64,000 nucleotides of DNA from Rallus limicola (Eukaryota > Chordata > Aves > Gruiformes > Rallidae), in assembly GCA_022605955.1 (NCBI GenBank), contig JAKCOZ010000216.1:124001-188000 (forward strand), read 5' to 3'. A program made the translations under genes and the position numbers. The notes beneath the pieces were generated by a model, which saw only the letters and a program-made list of their open reading frames with translations, was not told the origin of the DNA and made no database searches. Of the stretch, positions 37,371 to 51,657 are shown in pieces (within the stretch, counting starts at the first letter, position 1; every line of letters begins with the position of its first letter).

Positions 37371-39746
37371 TCTCGGGCCTAGCAGACTGCAGTTCAAAAC
37401 ATGCTAAATGTCCAGCAATAACTCCCAAAGTAAAGAAGCTAGGCCTGAAAGGCATAGCTTGTCTGAAACCTCCTAACAGGACACACGAGCAGACCCTGTC
37501 ACTTTGGCTCTCAGCCATTTCCTTTGCCTGGAAAGAGGGAACATGCCTGGAACCTCCTATGGTGCTTTTCTCGGCCCTAGCAGACTGCAGTTCAAAACAT
37601 GCTAAACGTCTAGCAATAACTCCCAAAGTAAAGAAGCTAGGCATGAAAGTCATAGCTTGTCTGAAACCTCCTAACATGACACACGAGCAGCCCCTGTCAC
37701 TTTGGTTCTCAGCCTTTTCCTTTGCCTGGAAAGAGGGAACATGCCTGGAACCTCTTACGGTGCTTTTCTCGGCCCTAGCAGACTGCAATTCAAAACATGC
37801 TAAACGTCCAGCAATAACTCCCAAAGTAAAGAAGCTAGGCCTGAAAGGCATAGCTTGTCTGAAACCTCCTAACAGGACACACGAGCAGACCCTGTCACTT
37901 TGGCTCTCAGCCTTTTCCTTTGCCTGGAAAGAGGGAACATGCCTGGAACCTCCTACGGTGCTTTTCTCGGCCCTAGCAGACTGCAATTCAAAACATGCTA
38001 AACGTCCAGCAATAACTCCCAAAGTAAAGATGCTAGGCCTGAAAGGCATAGCTTGTCTGAAAACTCCTAACAGGACACACAAGCAGACCCTTTCACTTTG
38101 GCTCTCAGCTTTTTCCTTTGCTTGGAAAGAGGGAACATGCCTGGAACCTCCTACGGTGCTTTTCTCGGCCCTAGCAGACTGCAGCTCAAAACATGCTAAA
38201 CGTCCAGCAATAACTCCCAAAGTAAAGAAGCTAGGCCTGAAAGGCATAGCTTGTCTGAAACCTCCTAAAAGGACACCCGAGCAGACCCTGTCACTTTGGC
38301 TCTCAGCCTTTTCCTTTGCCTGGAAAGAGGGAACATGCCTGGAACCTCCTACGGTGCTTTTCTCGGCCCTAGCAGACTGCAGTTCAAAACATGCTAAACG
38401 TCCAGCAATAACTCCCAAAGTAAAGAAGCTAGGCCTGAAAGGCATAGCTTGTCTGAAACCTCCTAACAGGACACCCGAGCAGACCCTGTCACTTTGGCTC
38501 TCAGCCTTTTCCTTTGCCTGGAAAGAGGGAACATGCCTGGAACCTCCTACGGTGCTTTTCTCGGGCCTAGCAGACTGCAGTTCAAAACATGCTAAATGTC
38601 CAGCAATAACTCCCAAAGTAAAGAAGCTAGGCCTGAAAGGCATAGCTTGTCTGAAACCTCCTAACAGGACACACGAGCAGACCCTGTCACTTTGGCTCTC
38701 AGCCATTTCCTTTGCCTGGAAAGAGGGAACATGCCTGGAACCTCCTATGGTGCTTTTCTCGGCCCTAGCAGACTGCAGTTCAAAACATGCTAAACGTCTA
38801 GCAATAACTCCCAAAGTAAAGAAGCTAGGCATGAAAGGCATAGCTTGTCTGAAACCTCCTAACATGACACACGAGCAGCCCCTGTCACTTTGGTTCTCAG
38901 CCTTTTCCTTTGCCTGGAAAGAGGGAACATGCCTGGAACCTCTTACGGTGCTTTTCTCGGCCCTAGCAGACTGCAATTCAAAACATGCTAAACGTCCAGC
39001 AATAACTCCCAAAGTAAAGAAGCTAGGCCTGAAAGGCATAGCTTGTCTGAAACCTCCTAACAGGACACACGAGCAGACCCTGTCACTTTGGCTCTCAGCC
39101 TTTTCCTTTGCCTGGAAAGAGGGAACATGCCTGGAACCTCCTACGGTGCTTTTCTCGGCCCTAGCAGACTGCAATTCAAAACATGCTAAACGTCCAGCAA
39201 TAACTCCCAAAGTAAAGATGCTAGGCCTGAAAGGCATAGCTTGTCTGAAAACTCCTAACAGGACACACGAGCAAACCCTTTCACTTTGGCTCTCAGCTTT
39301 TTCCTTTGCTTGGAAAGAGGGAACATGCCTGGAACCTCCTACGGTGCTTTTCTCGGCCCTAGCAGACTGCAGCTCAAAACATGCTAAACGTCCAGCAATA
39401 ACTCCCAAAGTAAAGAAGCTAGGCCTGAAAGGCATAGCTTGTCTGAAACCTCCTAAAAGGACACCCGAGCAGACCCTGTCACTTTGGCTCTCAGCCTTTT
39501 CCTTTGCCTGGAAAGAGGGAACATGCCTGGAACCTCCTACGGTGCTTTTCTCGGCCCTAGCAGACTGCAGTTCAAAACATGCTAAACGTCCAGCAATAAC
39601 TCCCAAAGTAAAGAAGCTAGGCCTGAAAGGCATAGCTTGTCTGAAACCTCCTAACAGGACACCCGAGCAGACCCTGTCACTTTGGCTCTCAGCCTTTTCC
39701 TTTGCCTGGAAAGAGGGAACATGCCTGGAACCTCCTACAGTGCTTT
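37371..39746 (+). repeat. 6-monomer (1,188-bp) tandem duplication inside the 6-kb unit
   Basis: 37,371-38,558 and 38,559-39,746 share the order ctcgggcc with aaatgtcc, agccatttcc, cctatggtg with cgtctagc, ggttctc, ctcttacgg with ctgcaattc, aaagatgct with aaaactcc, then cctaaaagg. This duplication predates the 6,033-bp one, because both 6-kb copies contain it (second instance about 43,404-45,779). It is partly present again at 49.2-51.2 kb. Confidence 0.85.
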
Positions 39747-40231
39747 TCTCGGCCCTAGCAGACTGCAGTTCAAAACATGCTAAACGTCCAGCAATAACTC
39801 CCAAAGTAAAGAAGCTAGGCCTGAAAGGCATAGCTTGTCTGAAACCTCCTAACAGGACACATGAGCAGCACCTGTCACTTTGGCTCTCAGCCTTTTCCTT
39901 TGCCTGGAAAGAGGGAACATGCCTGGAACCTCCTACGGTGCTTTTCTCGGCCCTAGCAGACTGCAGTTCAAAACATGCTAAACGTCCAGCAATAACTCCC
40001 AAAGTAAAGAAGCTAGGCCTGAAAGGCATAGCTTGTCTGAAACCTCCTAACAGGACACACGAGCAGACCCTGTCACTTTGGCTCTCAGCCTTTTCCTTTG
40101 CCTGGAAAGAGGGAACATGCCTGGAACCTCCTACGGTGCTTTTCTCGGCCCTAGCAGACTGCAGTTCAAAACATGCTAAACGTCCAGCAATAACTCCCAA
40201 AGTAAAGAAGCTAGGCATGAAAGGCATAGCT

Positions 40232-40302
40232 TGTCCTGTTAGGAGGTTTCAGACAAGCTAGGCCTGAAAGGCATAGCTTGTCTGAAACCTCCTAACAGGA
40301 CA
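40232..40302. repeat. Hairpin module 22, class V, perfect arms
   Basis: 47-bp insert at 40235-40281, 20 monomers (less 1 bp) after module 21. It is copied as modules 24 and 25. Confidence 0.95.
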
Positions 40303-42258
40303 CACGAGCAGACCCTGTCACTTTGGCTCTCAGCCTTTTCCTTTGCCTGGAAAGAGGGAACATGCCTGGAACCTCCTACGGTGCTTTTCTCGGCCCTAGC
40401 AGACTGCAGTTCAAAACATGCTAAACGTCCAGCAATAACTCCCAAAGTAAAGAAGCTAGGCCTGAAAGGCATAGCTTGTCTGAAACCTCCTAACAGGACA
40501 CACGAGCAGACCCTGTCACTTTGGCTCTCAGCCTTTTCCTTTGCCTGGAAAGAGGGAACATGCCTGGAACCTCCTACGGTGCTTTTCTCGGCCCTAGCAG
40601 ACTGCAGTTCAAAACATGCTAAACGTCCAGCAATAACTCCCAAAGTAAAGAAGCTAGGCCTGAAAGGCATAGCTTGTCTGAAACCTCCTATCAGGACACC
40701 CGAGCAGACCCTGTCACTTTGGCTCTCAGCCTTTTCCTTTGCCTGGAAAGAGGGAACATGCCTGGAACCTCCTATGGTGCTTTTCTCGGCCCTAGCAGAC
40801 TGCAGTTCAAAACATGCTAAACGTCCAGCAATAACTCCCAAAGTAAAGAAGCTAGGCCTGAAAGGCATAGCTTGTCTGAAACCTCCTAACAGGACACACG
40901 AGCAGCCCCTGTCACTTTGGCTCTCAGCCTTTTCCTTTGCCTGGAAAGAGGGAACATGCCTGGAACCTCCTACGGTGCTTTTCTCGGCCCTAGCAGACTG
41001 CAGTTCAAAACATGCTAAACGTCCAGCAATAACTCCCAAAGTAAAGAAGCTAGGCCTGAAAGGCATAGCTTGTCTGAAACCTCCTAACAGGACACACGAG
41101 CAGCCCCTGTCACTTTAGCTCTCAGCCTTTTCCTTTGCCTGGAAAGAGGGAACATGCCTGGAACCTCCTACGGTGCTTTTCTCGGCCCTAGCAGACTGCA
41201 GTTCAAAACATGCTAAACGTCCAGCAATAACTCCCAAAGTAAAGAAGCTAGGCCTGAAAGGCATAGCTTGTCTGAAACCTCCTAACAGGACACACGAGCA
41301 GACCCTGTCACTTTGGCTCTCAGCCTTTTCCTTTGCCTGGAAAGAGGGAACATGCCTGGAACCTCCTACGGTGCTTTTCTCGGCCCTAGCAGACTGCAGT
41401 TCAAAACATGCTAAACGTCCAGCAATAACTCCCAAAGTAAAGAAGCTAGGCCTGAAAGGCATAGCTTGTCTGAAACCTCCTAACAGGACACACGAGCAGA
41501 CCCTGTCACTTTGGCTCTCAGCCTTTTCCTTTGCCTGGAAAGAGGGAACATGCCTGGAACCTCCTACGGTGCTTTTCTCGGCCCTAGCAGACTGCAGTTC
41601 AAAACATGCTAAACGTCCAGCAATAACTCCCAAAGTAAAGAAGCTAGGCCTGAAAGGCATAGCTTGTCTGAAACCTCCTAACAGGACACACAAGCAGCCC
41701 CTGTCACTTTGGCTCTCAGCCTTTTCCTTTGCCTGGAAAGAGGGAACATGCCTGGAACCTCCTACGGTGCTTTTCTCGGCCCTAGCAGACTGCAATTCAA
41801 AACATGCTAAACGTCCAGCAATAACTCCCAAAGTAAAGAAGCTAGGCCTGAAAGGCATAGCTTGTCTGAAACCTCCTAACAGGACACACGAGCAGACCCT
41901 GTCACTTTGGCTCTCAGCCTTTTCCTTTGCCTGGAAAGAGGGAACATGCCTGGAACCTCCTACGGTGCTTTTCTCGGCCCTAGCAGACTGCAGTTCAAAA
42001 CATGCTAAACGTCCAGCAATAACTCTCAAAGTAAAGAAGCTAGGCCTGAAAGGCATAGCTTGTCTGAAACCTCCTAACAGGACACACGAGCAGACCCTGT
42101 CACTTTGGCTCTCAGCCTTTTCCTTTGCCTGGAAAGAGGGAACATGCCTGGAACCTCCTACGGTGCTTTTCTCGGCCCTAGCAGACTGCAGTTCAAAACA
42201 TGCTAAACGTCCAGCAATAACTCCCAAAGTAAAGAAGCTAGGCATGAAAGGCATAGCT

Positions 42259-42329
42259 TGTCCTGTTAGGAGGTTTCAGACAAGCTAGGCCTGAAAGGCA
42301 TAGCTTGTCTGAAACCTCCTAACAGGACA
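42259..42329. repeat. Hairpin module 23, class V, perfect arms
   Basis: 47-bp insert at 42262-42308. It is the duplicate of module 21 at 6,033-bp offset, with the same 1-bp deletion downstream (near 42,369). Confidence 0.95.
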
Positions 42330-45300
42330 CACGAGCAGACCCTGTCACTTTGGCTCTCAGCCTTTCCCTTGCCTGGAAAGAGGGAACATGCCTGGAACCT
42401 CCTACGGTGCTTTTCTCGGCCCTAGCAGACTGCAGTTCAAAACATGCTAAACGTCCAGCAATAACTCCCAAAGTAAAGAAGCTAGGCCTGAAAGGCATAG
42501 CTTGTCTGAAACCTCCTAACAGGACACACGAGCAGACCCTGTCACTTTGGCTCTCAGCCTTTTCCTTTGCCTGGAAAGAGGGAACATGCCTGGAACCTCC
42601 TACGGTGCTTTTCTCGGCCCTAGCAGACTGCAGTTCAAAACATGCTAAACGTCCAGCAATAACTCCCAAAGTATAGAAGCTAGGCCTGAAAGGCATAGCT
42701 TGTCTGAAACCTCCTAACAGGACACACGAGCAGACCCTGTCACTTTGGCTCTCAGCCTTTTCCTTTGCCTGGAAAGAGGGAACATGCCTGGAACCTGCTA
42801 CGGTGCTTTTCTCGGCCCTAGCAGACTGCAGTTCAAAACATGCTAAACGTCCAGCAATAACTCCCAAAGTAAAGAAGCTAGGCCTGAAAGCCATAGCTTG
42901 TCTGAAACCTCCTATCAGGACACCCGAGCAGACCCTGTCACTTTGGCTCTCAGCCTTTTCCTTTGCCTGGAAAGAGGGAACATGCCTGGAACCTCCTACG
43001 GTGCTTTTCTCGGCCCTAGCAGACTGCAGTTCAAAACATGCTAAACGTCCAGCAATAACTCCCAAAGTAAAGAAGCTAGGCCTGAAAGGCATAGCTTGTC
43101 TGAAACCTCCTAACAGGACACATGAGCAGCACCTGTCACTTTGGCTCTCAGCCTTTTCCTTTGCCTGGAAAGAGGGAACATGCCTGGAACCTCCTACGGT
43201 GCTTTTCTCGGCCCTAGCAGACTGCAGTTCAAAACATGCTAAACGTCCAGCAATAACTCCCAAAGTAAAGAAGCTAGGACTGAAAGGCATAGCTTGTCTG
43301 AAACCTCCTAACAGGACACACGAGCAGACCCTGTCACTTTGGCTCTCAGCCTTTTCCTTTGCCTGGAAATAGGGAACATGCCTGGAACCTCCTACGGTGC
43401 TTTTCTCGGGCCTAGCAGACTGCAGTTCAAAACATGCTAAATGTCCAGCAATAACTCCCAAAGTAAAGAAGCTAGGCCTGAAAGGCATAGCTTGTCTGAA
43501 ACCTCCTAACAGGACACACGAGCAGACCCTGTCACTTTGGCTCTCAGCCATTTCCTTTGCCTGGAAAGAGGGAACATGCCTGGAACCTCCTATGGTGCTT
43601 TTCTCGGCCCTAGCAGACTGCAGTTCAAAACATGCTAAACGTCTAGCAATAACTCCCAAAGTAAAGAAGCTAGGCATGAAAGTCATAGCTTGTCTGAAAC
43701 CTCCTAACATGACACACGAGCAGCCCCTGTCACTTTGGTTCTCAGCCTTTTCCTTTGCCTGGAAAGAGGGAACATGCCTGGAACCTCTTACGGTGCTTTT
43801 CTCGGCCCTAGCAGACTGCAATTCAAAACATGCTAAACGTCCAGCAATAACTCCCAAAGTAAAGAAGCTAGGCCTGAAAGGCATAGCTTGTCTGAAACCT
43901 CCTAACAGGACACACGAGCAGACCCTGTCACTTTGGCTCTCAGCCTTTTCCTTTGCCTGGAAAGAGGGAACATGCCTGGAACCTCCTACGGTGCTTTTCT
44001 CGGCCCTAGCAGACTGCAATTCAAAACATGCTAAACGTCCAGCAATAACTCCCAAAGTAAAGATGCTAGGCCTGAAAGGCATAGCTTGTCTGAAAACTCC
44101 TAACAGGACACACAAGCAGACCCTTTCACTTTGGCTCTCAGCTTTTTCCTTTGCTTGGAAAGAGGGAACATGCCTGGAACCTCCTACGGTGCTTTTCTCG
44201 GCCCTAGCAGACTGCAGCTCAAAACATGCTAAACGTCCAGCAATAACTCCCAAAGTAAAGAAGCTAGGCCTGAAAGGCATAGCTTGTCTGAAACCTCCTA
44301 AAAGGACACCCGAGCAGACCCTGTCACTTTGGCTCTCAGCCTTTTCCTTTGCCTGGAAAGAGGGAACATGCCTGGAACCTCCTACGGTGCTTTTCTCGGC
44401 CCTAGCAGACTGCAGTTCAAAACATGCTAAACGTCCAGCAATAACTCCCAAAGTAAAGAAGCTAGGCCTGAAAGGCATAGCTTGTCTGAAACCTCCTAAC
44501 AGGACACCCGAGCAGACCCTGTCACTTTGGCTCTCAGCCTTTTCCTTTGCCTGGAAAGAGGGAACATGCCTGGAACCTCCTACGGTGCTTTTCTCGGGCC
44601 TAGCAGACTGCAGTTCAAAACATGCTAAATGTCCAGCAATAACTCCCAAAGTAAAGAAGCTAGGCCTGAAAGGCATAGCTTGTCTGAAACCTCCTAACAG
44701 GACACACGAGCAGACCCTGTCACTTTGGCTCTCAGCCATTTCCTTTGCCTGGAAAGAGGGAACATGCCTGGAACCTCCTATGGTGCTTTTCTCGGCCCTA
44801 GCAGACTGCAGTTCAAAACATGCTAAACGTCTAGCAATAACTCCCAAAGTAAAGAAGCTAGGCATGAAAGGCATAGCTTGTCTGAAACCTCCTAACATGA
44901 CACACGAGCAGCCCCTGTCACTTTGGTTCTCAGCCTTTTCCTTTGCCTGGAAAGAGGGAACATGCCTGGAACCTCTTACGGTGCTTTTCTCGGCCCTAGC
45001 AGACTGCAATTCAAAACATGCTAAACGTCCAGCAATAACTCCCAAAGTAAAGAAGCTAGGCCTGAAAGGCATAGCTTGTCTGAAACCTCCTAACAGGACA
45101 CACGAGCAGACCCTGTCACTTTGGCTCTCAGCCTTTTCCTTTGCCTGGAAAGAGGGAACATGCCTGGAACCTCCTACGGTGCTTTTCTCGGCCCTAGCAG
45201 ACTGCAATTCAAAACATGCTAAACGTCCAGCAATAACTCCCAAAGTAAAGATGCTAGGCCTGAAAGGCATAGCTTGTCTGAAAACTCCTAACAGGACACA

Positions 45301-46264
45301 CGAGCAAACCCTTTCACTTTGGCTCTCAGCTTTTTCCTTTGCTTGGAAAGAGGGAACATGCCTGGAACCTCCTACGGTGCTTTTCTCGGCCCTAGCAGAC
45401 TGCAGCTCAAAACATGCTAAACGTCCAGCAATAACTCCCAAAGTAAAGAAGCTAGGCCTGAAAGGCATAGCTTGTCTGAAACCTCCTAAAAGGACACCCG
45501 AGCAGACCCTGTCACTTTGGCTCTCAGCCTTTTCCTTTGCCTGGAAAGAGGGAACATGCCTGGAACCTCCTACGGTGCTTTTCTCGGCCCTAGCAGACTG
45601 CAGTTCAAAACATGCTAAACGTCCAGCAATAACTCCCAAAGTAAAGAAGCTAGGCCTGAAAGGCATAGCTTGTCTGAAACCTCCTAACAGGACACCCGAG
45701 CAGACCCTGTCACTTTGGCTCTCAGCCTTTTCCTTTGCCTGGAAAGAGGGAACATGCCTGGAACCTCCTACAGTGCTTTTCTCGGCCCTAGCAGACTGCA
45801 GTTCAAAACATGCTAAACGTCCAGCAATAACTCCCAAAGTAAAGAAGCTAGGCCTGAAAGGCATAGCTTGTCTGAAACCTCCTAACAGGACACATGAGCA
45901 GCACCTGTCACTTTGGCTCTCAGCCTTTTCCTTTGCCTGGAAAGAGGGAACATGCCTGGAACCTCCTACGGTGCTTTTCTCGGCCCTAGCAGACTGCAGT
46001 TCAAAACATGCTAAACGTCCAGCAATAACTCCCAAAGTAAAGAAGCTAGGCCTGAAAGGCATAGCTTGTCTGAAACCTCCTAACAGGACACACGAGCAGA
46101 CCCTGTCACTTTGGCTCTCAGCCTTTTCCTTTGCCTGGAAAGAGGGAACATGCCTGGAACCTCCTACGGTGCTTTTCTCGGCCCTAGCAGACTGCAGTTC
46201 AAAACATGCTAAACGTCCAGCAATAACTCCCAAAGTAAAGAAGCTAGGCATGAAAGGCATAGCT

Positions 46265-46335
46265 TGTCCTGTTAGGAGGTTTCAGACAAGCTAGGCCTGA
46301 AAGGCATAGCTTGTCTGAAACCTCCTAACAGGACA
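46265..46335. repeat. Hairpin module 24, class V, perfect arms
   Basis: 47-bp insert at 46268-46314. It is the duplicate of module 22 (offset 6,033) and itself the source of, or sister to, module 25 (offset 5,393). Confidence 0.95.
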
Positions 46336-48069
46336 CACGAGCAGACCCTGTCACTTTGGCTCTCAGCCTTTTCCTTTGCCTGGAAAGAGGGAACATGCCT
46401 GGAACCTCCTACGGTGCTTTTCTCGGCCCTAGCAGACTGCAGTTCAAAACATGCTAAACGTCCAGCAATAACTCCCAAAGTAAAGAAGCTAGGCCTGAAA
46501 GGCATAGCTTGTCTGAAACCTCCTAACAGGACACACGAGCAGACCCTGTCACTTTGGCTCTCAGCCTTTTCCTTTGCCTGGAAAGAGGGAACATGCCTGG
46601 AACCTCCTACGGTGCTTTTCTCGGCCCTAGCAGACTGCAGTTCAAAACATGCTAAACGTCCAGCAATAACTCCCAAAGTAAAGAAGCTAGGCCTGAAAGG
46701 CATAGCTTGTCTGAAACCTCCTATCAGGACACCCGAGCAGACCCTGTCACTTTGGCTCTCAGCCTTTTCCTTTGCCTGGAAAGAGGGAACATGCCTGGAA
46801 CCTCCTATGGTGCTTTTCTCGGCCCTAGCAGACTGCAGTTCAAAACATGCTAAACGTCCAGCAATAACTCCCAAAGTAAAGAAGCTAGGCCTGAAAGGCA
46901 TAGCTTGTCTGAAACCTCCTAACAGGACACACGAGCAGCCCCTGTCACTTTGGCTCTCAGCCTTTTCCTTTGCCTGGAAAGAGGGAACATGCCTGGAACC
47001 TCCTACGGTGCTTTTCTCGGCCCTAGCAGACTGCAGTTCAAAACATGCTAAACGTCCAGCAATAACTCCCAAAGTAAAGAAGCTAGGCCTGAAAGGCATA
47101 GCTTGTCTGAAACCTCCTAACAGGACACACGAGCAGCCCCTGTCACTTTAGCTCTCAGCCTTTTCCTTTGCCTGGAAAGAGGGAACATGCCTGGAACCTC
47201 CTACGGTGCTTTTCTCGGCCCTAGCAGACTGCAGTTCAAAACATGCTAAACGTCCAGCAATAACTCCCAAAGTAAAGAAGCTAGGCCTGAAAGGCATAGC
47301 TTGTCTGAAACCTCCTAACAGGACACACGAGCAGACCCTGTCACTTTGGCTCTCAGCCTTTTCCTTTGCCTGGAAAGAGGGAACATGCCTGGAACCTCCT
47401 ACGGTGCTTTTCTCGGCCCTAGCAGACTGCAGTTCAAAACATGCTAAACGTCCAGCAATAACTCCCAAAGTAAAGAAGCTAGGCCTGAAAGGCATAGCTT
47501 GTCTGAAACCTCCTAACAGGACACACGAGCAGCCCCTGTCACTTTGGCTCTCAGCCTTTTCCTTTGCCTGGAAAGAGGGAACATGCCTGGAACCTCCTAC
47601 GGTGCTTTTCTCGGCCCTAGCAGACTGCAGTTCAAAACATGCTAAACGTCCAGCAATAACTCCCAAAGTATAGAAGCTAGGCCTGAAAGGCATAGCTTGT
47701 CTGAAACCTCCTAACAGGACACACGAGCAGACCCTGTCACTTTGGCTCTCAGCCTTTTCCTTTGCCTGGAAAGAGGGAACATGCCTGGAACCTCCTACGG
47801 TGCTTTTCTCGGCCCTAGCAGACTGCAGTTCAAAACATGCTAAACGTCCAGCAATAACTCCCAAAGTAAAGAAGCTAGGCATGAAAGGCATAGCTTGTCT
47901 GAAACCTCCTAACAGGACACACGAGCAGACCCTGTCGCTTTGGCTCTCAGCCTTTTCCTTTGCCTGGAAAGAGGGAACATGCCTGGAACCTCCTACGGTG
48001 CTTTTCTCGGCCCTAGCAGACTGCAGTTCAAAACATGCTAAACGTCCAGCAATAACTCCCAAAGTATAG

Positions 48070-48094
48070 AAGCTAGGCCTTTCAGGCCTAGCTT
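48070..48094. repeat. Loop flip 1: perfect short palindrome
   Basis: The usual loop ggcctgaaaggca is replaced by ggcctttcaggcc. This makes 11-bp perfect arms (aagctaggcct / aggcctagctt) around a 3-nt centre, ttc. It lies 2 bp downstream of the gtatag variant (normally gtaaag). Confidence 0.9.
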
Positions 48095-51000
48095 GTCTGA
48101 AACCTCCTAACAGGACACACGAGCAGACCCTGTCACTTTGGCTCTCAGCCTTTTCCTTTGCCTGGAAAGAGGGAACATGCCTGGAACCTCCTACGGTGCT
48201 TTTCTCGGCCCTAGCAGACTGCAGTTCAAAACACGCTAAACGTCCAGCAATAACTCCCAAAGTAAAGAAGCTAGGACTGAAAGGCATATCTTGTCTGAAA
48301 CCTCCTAACAGGACACACGAGCAGACCCTGTCACTTTGGCTCTCAGCCTTTTCCTTTGCCTGGAAAGAGGGAACATGCCTGGAACCTCCTACGGTGCTTT
48401 TCTCGGCCCTAGCAGACTGCAGTTCAAAACATGCTAAACGTCCAGCAATAACTCCCAAAGTAAAGAAGCTAGGCCTGAAAGGCATAGCTTGTCTGAAACC
48501 TCCTAACAGGACACACGAGCAGACCCTGTCACTTTGGCTCTCAGCCTTTTCCTTTGCCTGGAAAGAGGGAACATGCCTGGAACCTCCTACGGTGCTTTTC
48601 TCGGCCCTAGCAGACTGCAGTTCAAAACATGCTAAACGTCCAGCAATAACTCCCAAAGTAAAGAAGCTAGGCCTGAAAGGCATAGCTTGTCTGAAACCTC
48701 CTAACAGGACACACGAGCAGCCCCTGTCACTTTGGCTCTCAGCCTTTTCCTTTGCCTGGAAAGAGGGAACATGCCTGGAACCTCCTACGGTGCTTTTCTC
48801 GGCCCTAGCAGACTGCAGTTCAAAACATGCTAAACGTCCAGCAATAACTCCCAAAGTAAAGAAGCTAGGCATGAAAGGCATAGCTTGTCTGAAACCTCCT
48901 AACAGGACACACAAGCAGCCCCTGTCACTTTGGCTCTCAGCCTTTTCCTTTGCCTGGAAAGAGGGAACATGCCTGGAACCTCCTACGGTGCTTTTCTCGG
49001 CCCTAGCAGACTGCAGTTCAAAACATGCTAAACGTCCAGCAATAACTCCCAAAGTAAAGAAGCTAGGCCTGAAAGGCATAGCTTGTCTGAAACCTCCTAA
49101 CAGGACACACAAGCAGACCCTGTCACTTTGGTTCTCAGCCTTTTCCTTTGCCTGGAAAGAGGGAACATGCCTGGAACCTCTTACGGTGCTTTTCTCGGCC
49201 CTAGCAGACTGCAATTCAAAACATGCTAAACGTCCAGCAATAACTCCCAAAGTAAAGAAGCTAGGCCTGAAAGGCATAGCTTGTCTGAAACCTCCTAACA
49301 GGACACACGAGCAGACCCTGTCACTTTGGCTCTCAGCCTTTTCCTTTGCCTGGAAAGAGGGAACATGCCTGGAACCTCCTACGGTGCTTTTCTCGGCCCT
49401 AGCAGACTGCAATTCAAAACATGCTAAACGTCCAGCAATAACTCCCAAAGTAAAGATGCTAGGCCTGAAAGGCATAGCTTGTCTGAAAACTCCTAACAGG
49501 ACACACAAGCAGACCCTTTCACTTTGGCTCTCAGCTTTTTCCTTTGCTTGGAAAGAGGGAACATGCCTGGAACCTCCTACGGTGCTTTTCTCGGCCCTAG
49601 CAGACTGCAGCTCAAAACATGCTAAACGTCCAGCAATAACTCCCAAAGTAAAGAAGCTAGGCCTGAAAGGCATAGCTTGTCTGAAACCTCCTAAAAGGAC
49701 ACCCGAGCAGACCCTGTCACTTTGGCTCTCAGCCTTTTCCTTTGCCTGGAAAGAGGGAACATGCCTGGAACCTCCTACGGTGCTTTTCTCGGCCCTAGCA
49801 GACTGCAGTTCAAAACATGCTAAACGTCCAGCAATAACTCCCAAAGTAAAGAAGCTAGGCCTGAAAGGCATAGCTTGTCTGAAACCTCCTAACAGGACAC
49901 CCGAGCAGACCCTGTCACTTTGGCTCTCAGCCTTTTCCTTTGCCTGGAAAGAGGGAACATGCCTGGAACCTCCTACGGTGCTTTTCTCGGGCCTAGCAGA
50001 CTGCAGTTCAAAACATGCTAAATGTCCAGCAATAACTCCCAAAGTAAAGAAGCTAGGCCTGAAAGGCATAGCTTGTCTGAAACCTCCTAACAGGACACAC
50101 GAGCAGACCCTGTCACTTTGGCTCTCAGCCATTTCCTTTGCCTGGAAAGAGGGAACATGCCTGGAACCTCCTATGGTGCTTTTCTCGGCCCTAGCAGACT
50201 GCAGTTCAAAACATGCTAAACGTCTAGCAATAACTCCCAAAGTAAAGAAGCTAGGCATGAAAGGCATAGCTTGTCTGAAACCTCCTAACATGACACACGA
50301 GCAGCCCCTGTCACTTTGGTTCTCAGCCTTTTCCTTTGCCTGGAAAGAGGGAACATGCCTGGAACCTCTTACGGTGCTTTTCTCGGCCCTAGCAGACTGC
50401 AATTCAAAACATGCTAAACGTCCAGCAATAACTCCCAAAGTAAAGAAGCTAGGCCTGAAAGGCATAGCTTGTCTGAAACCTCCTAACAGGACACACGAGC
50501 AGACCCTGTCACTTTGGCTCTCAGCCTTTTCCTTTGCCTGGAAAGAGGGAACATGCCTGGAACCTCCTACGGTGCTTTTCTCGGCCCTAGCAGACTGCAA
50601 TTCAAAACATGCTAAACGTCCAGCAATAACTCCCAAAGTAAAGATGCTAGGCCTGAAAGGCATAGCTTGTCTGAAAACTCCTAACAGGACACACGAGCAA
50701 ACCCTTTCACTTTGGCTCTCAGCTTTTTCCTTTGCTTGGAAAGAGGGAACATGCCTGGAACCTCCTACGGTGCTTTTCTCGGCCCTAGCAGACTGCAGCT
50801 CAAAACATGCTAAACGTCCAGCAATAACTCCCAAAGTAAAGAAGCTAGGCCTGAAAGGCATAGCTTGTCTGAAACCTCCTAAAAGGACACCCGAGCAGAC
50901 CCTGTCACTTTGGCTCTCAGCCTTTTCCTTTGCCTGGAAAGAGGGAACATGCCTGGAACCTCCTACGGTGCTTTTCTCGGCCCTAGCAGACTGCAGTTCA

Positions 51001-51657
51001 AAACATGCTAAACGTCCAGCAATAACTCCCAAAGTAAAGAAGCTAGGCCTGAAAGGCATAGCTTGTCTGAAACCTCCTAACAGGACACCCGAGCAGACCC
51101 TGTCACTTTGGCTCTCAGCCTTTTCCTTTGCCTGGAAAGAGGGAACATGCCTGGAACCTCCTACAGTGCTTTTCTCGGCCCTAGCAGACTGCAGTTCAAA
51201 ACATGCTAAACGTCCAGCAATAACTCCCAAAGTAAAGAAGCTAGGCCTGAAAGGCATAGCTTGTCTGAAACCTCCTAACAGGACACATGAGCAGCACCTG
51301 TCACTTTGGCTCTCAGCCTTTTCCTTTGCCTGGAAAGAGGGAACATGCCTGGAACCTCCTACGGTGCTTTTCTCGGCCCTAGCAGACTGCAGTTCAAAAC
51401 ATGCTAAACGTCCAGCAATAACTCCCAAAGTAAAGAAGCTAGGCCTGAAAGGCATAGCTTGTCTGAAACCTCCTAACAGGACACACGAGCAGACCCTGTC
51501 ACTTTGGCTCTCAGCCTTTTCCTTTGCCTGGAAAGAGGGAACATGCCTGGAACCTCCTACGGTGCTTTTCTCGGCCCTAGCAGACTGCAGTTCAAAACAT
51601 GCTAAACGTCCAGCAATAACTCCCAAAGTAAAGAAGCTAGGCATGAAAGGCATAGCT

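Larger units (their letters stand above)
35084..47521 (+). repeat. 6,033-bp tandem duplication
   Basis: The unit is 30 monomers plus two modules minus 1 bp. Shared rare markers at 6,033-bp spacing: aactctcaaag (35,991 / 42,024), the 1-bp deletion near 36,336 / 42,369, ggaaatagg (37,336 / 43,369), gaaagtcat (about 37,650 / 43,683) and ctttagctc (41,116 / 47,149). The copies are almost identical across 36.3-41.1 kb. I noted one difference, cctttccc near 36,932 against ccttttcc. Confidence 0.9.
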